A stretch of DNA of 6,277 bases. It comes from an uncultured Paracoccaceae bacterium (GTDB lineage: Bacteria; Pseudomonadota; Alphaproteobacteria; Rhodobacterales; Rhodobacteraceae). The stretch spans positions 1-6,277 of the forward strand of contig CALFYQ010000010.1 in assembly GCA_937952085.1 (NCBI GenBank). Reading direction: 5' to 3'. Shown here one piece after another: positions 5,615 through 6,277 of this stretch. The notes under the pieces were generated by a model that did not search any database, was not told the origin of the DNA, and was given only the letters and a program-made list of their open reading frames with translations. Within the stretch, counting starts at the first letter, position 1. Each line of letters opens with the position of its first letter. A program made the position numbers and the translations under genes.

Positions 5615-6277
5615 TCACAGACCCGCGTGGAATTCCTCGACGAGGTGGCGGACCACGGCGCGGCCGGCCTCCGCCATGTCGCCGCTCGCGGCCTTCGCCG
5701 CCTCGAAGACGGCGCGCTGCCGGTCCGCGCCGTTGCCCTCGCGGGCGATGCGGCGCAGCTCCTCCAGCTCCGCCCGGCAGCCGAGCGCCTCGGCGTCCTC
5801 GCCGACAAGCTCGACCAGTTCCGCCATCAGCTCGTCGAACGGCACGATCGCGCCGCGGCCGAAATCGATCAGCCCCTCGGCCATGCCGTAGCGGATCGCC
5901 CGCCAGCGGTTCTCGGCGACGAGGAAGCGGTCATACATCCGCCAGCGCTGGTTCCGCGTCTTCAGCCGCCAGAGCATCCGCATGATCGACTGGGTCGCGG
6001 CGGCGATGGCCAGCGCGTCCTCCAGCTTCGGGCAGACATCGGCGATGCGGGATTCGAGCGTCGGGAAGCGGTGGGAGGGGCGCATGTCCCACCAGATCTT
6101 CGAGCCGTCCTCGATGACGCCGAGGTCGATCAGCGTGTCCCTCATCCGCTCGTAATCCGCCCAGGCGGCGAATTGCGGCGGCAGGCCGGTCCGCGGCAGG
6201 TTGTCGAAGACGGTGAGCCGGTAGGAGGAAAGCCCGGTGTCCCGCCCCTGCCAGAAGGGAGATGAGCAGGAGAGCGC
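5615..6277 (-). CDS. Carboxylate-amine ligase, YbdK/GCS2 glutamate-cysteine ligase-like family (C-terminal part, runs off the window)
   Basis: The frame is open from the window edge, and 220 residues plus the stop are visible. The family is usually about 370-390 residues, so roughly 150-170 N-terminal residues are missing. The visible part begins ALSCSSPFWQGRDTGLSSYR, followed by LTVFDNLPRTGLP (21-33) and the strongly conserved SKIWWDMRPSHRFPTLESRI (59-78), the hallmark of this ATP-dependent GCS2 ligase family, where the arginines are likely substrate contacts. E. coli YbdK has weak glutamate-cysteine ligase activity in vitro, and the true substrate of most members is unknown. A short internal start at 6145 would cut through the conserved region, so it is rejected. 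The C-terminus LVEEFHAGL is ordinary. The stop at 5617-5615 is six bases before the Ldh_2 gene, so the two are probably co-transcribed. Confidence 0.93.
   Translation of the reverse strand, partial: ALSCSSPFWQGRDTGLSSYRLTVFDNLPRTGLPPQFAAWADYERMRDTLIDLGVIEDGSKIWWDMRPSHRFPTLESRIADVCPKLEDALAIAAATQSIMRMLWRLKTRNQRWRMYDRFLVAENRWRAIRYGMAEGLIDFGRGAIVPFDELMAELVELVGEDAEALGCRAELEELRRIAREGNGADRQRAVFEAAKAASGDMAEAGRAVVRHLVEEFHAGL

Noticed and set aside
5615..6145. A short complete 176-residue gene starting at 6145
   Set aside because: The same frame stays open to the window edge and encodes conserved ligase sequence upstream of this methionine, so it is an internal residue of a truncated gene.
5196..6265. 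Overlapping plus-strand open frames (5196-5891, 5627-6265) opposite the ligase and Ldh_2 genes
   Set aside because: Both lie opposite conserved coding sequence and have antisense-type composition.
1..6277. CRISPR array, tRNA/rRNA, insertion sequence or phage/defence genes
   Set aside because: No regularly spaced repeats, RNA-gene signatures, transposase motifs or terminal inverted repeats were seen. Coding sequence occupies nearly all of the window and base composition looks uniform.

Overview
This window comes from a very GC-rich bacterial chromosome. The codon use and the protein families (a mitochondrial-like set of valine-degrading enzymes, plus a GCS2-type carboxylate-amine ligase) suggest an alphaproteobacterium, perhaps near the Rhodobacterales. 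That placement is an inference. No rRNA, tRNA or marker gene is present to fix it.

All seven recognisable genes lie on the minus strand, so transcription reads from right (6277) to left (1). In that order they are: the C-terminal 220 residues of a YbdK/GCS2-type carboxylate-amine ligase (6277-5615); an Ldh_2-family malate/L-lactate-type dehydrogenase (5608-4577); an isobutyryl-CoA dehydrogenase of the ACAD8 type (4508-3354); a 3-hydroxyisobutyryl-CoA hydrolase (3295-2258); a Rid-family protein lacking the usual catalytic arginine (2180-1779); 3-hydroxyisobutyrate dehydrogenase MmsB (1747-878); and an ECHS1-type short-chain enoyl-CoA hydratase (875-105). Gaps between genes are 6, 68, 58, 77, 31 and 2 bases, and every complete gene has a purine-rich ribosome binding site. 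The layout fits one operon, or two with a break in the 68-base gap. No convincing sigma-70-type promoter was seen inside the window.

Four of these genes form an unbroken chemical route in valine catabolism: isobutyryl-CoA to methacrylyl-CoA (dehydrogenase), to 3-hydroxyisobutyryl-CoA (hydratase), to free 3-hydroxyisobutyrate (hydrolase), to methylmalonate semialdehyde (MmsB). The next enzyme, methylmalonate-semialdehyde dehydrogenase (MmsA), is not in the window. The Rid protein sits inside the pathway block. The ligase and the Ldh_2 dehydrogenase form a tight upstream pair whose link to valine is unproven.

The last 104 bases hold two abutting GC-rich stem-loops without a U-tract, followed by a possible start of a further minus-strand gene. 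Two more perfect stem-loops occur at gene ends within the cluster. This looks like an ordinary metabolic locus. I found no mobile element, CRISPR array, phage gene or defence system, and nothing that looks like an undescribed system. The points most worth checking are the arginine-less Rid protein inside a valine operon and the stem-loops.
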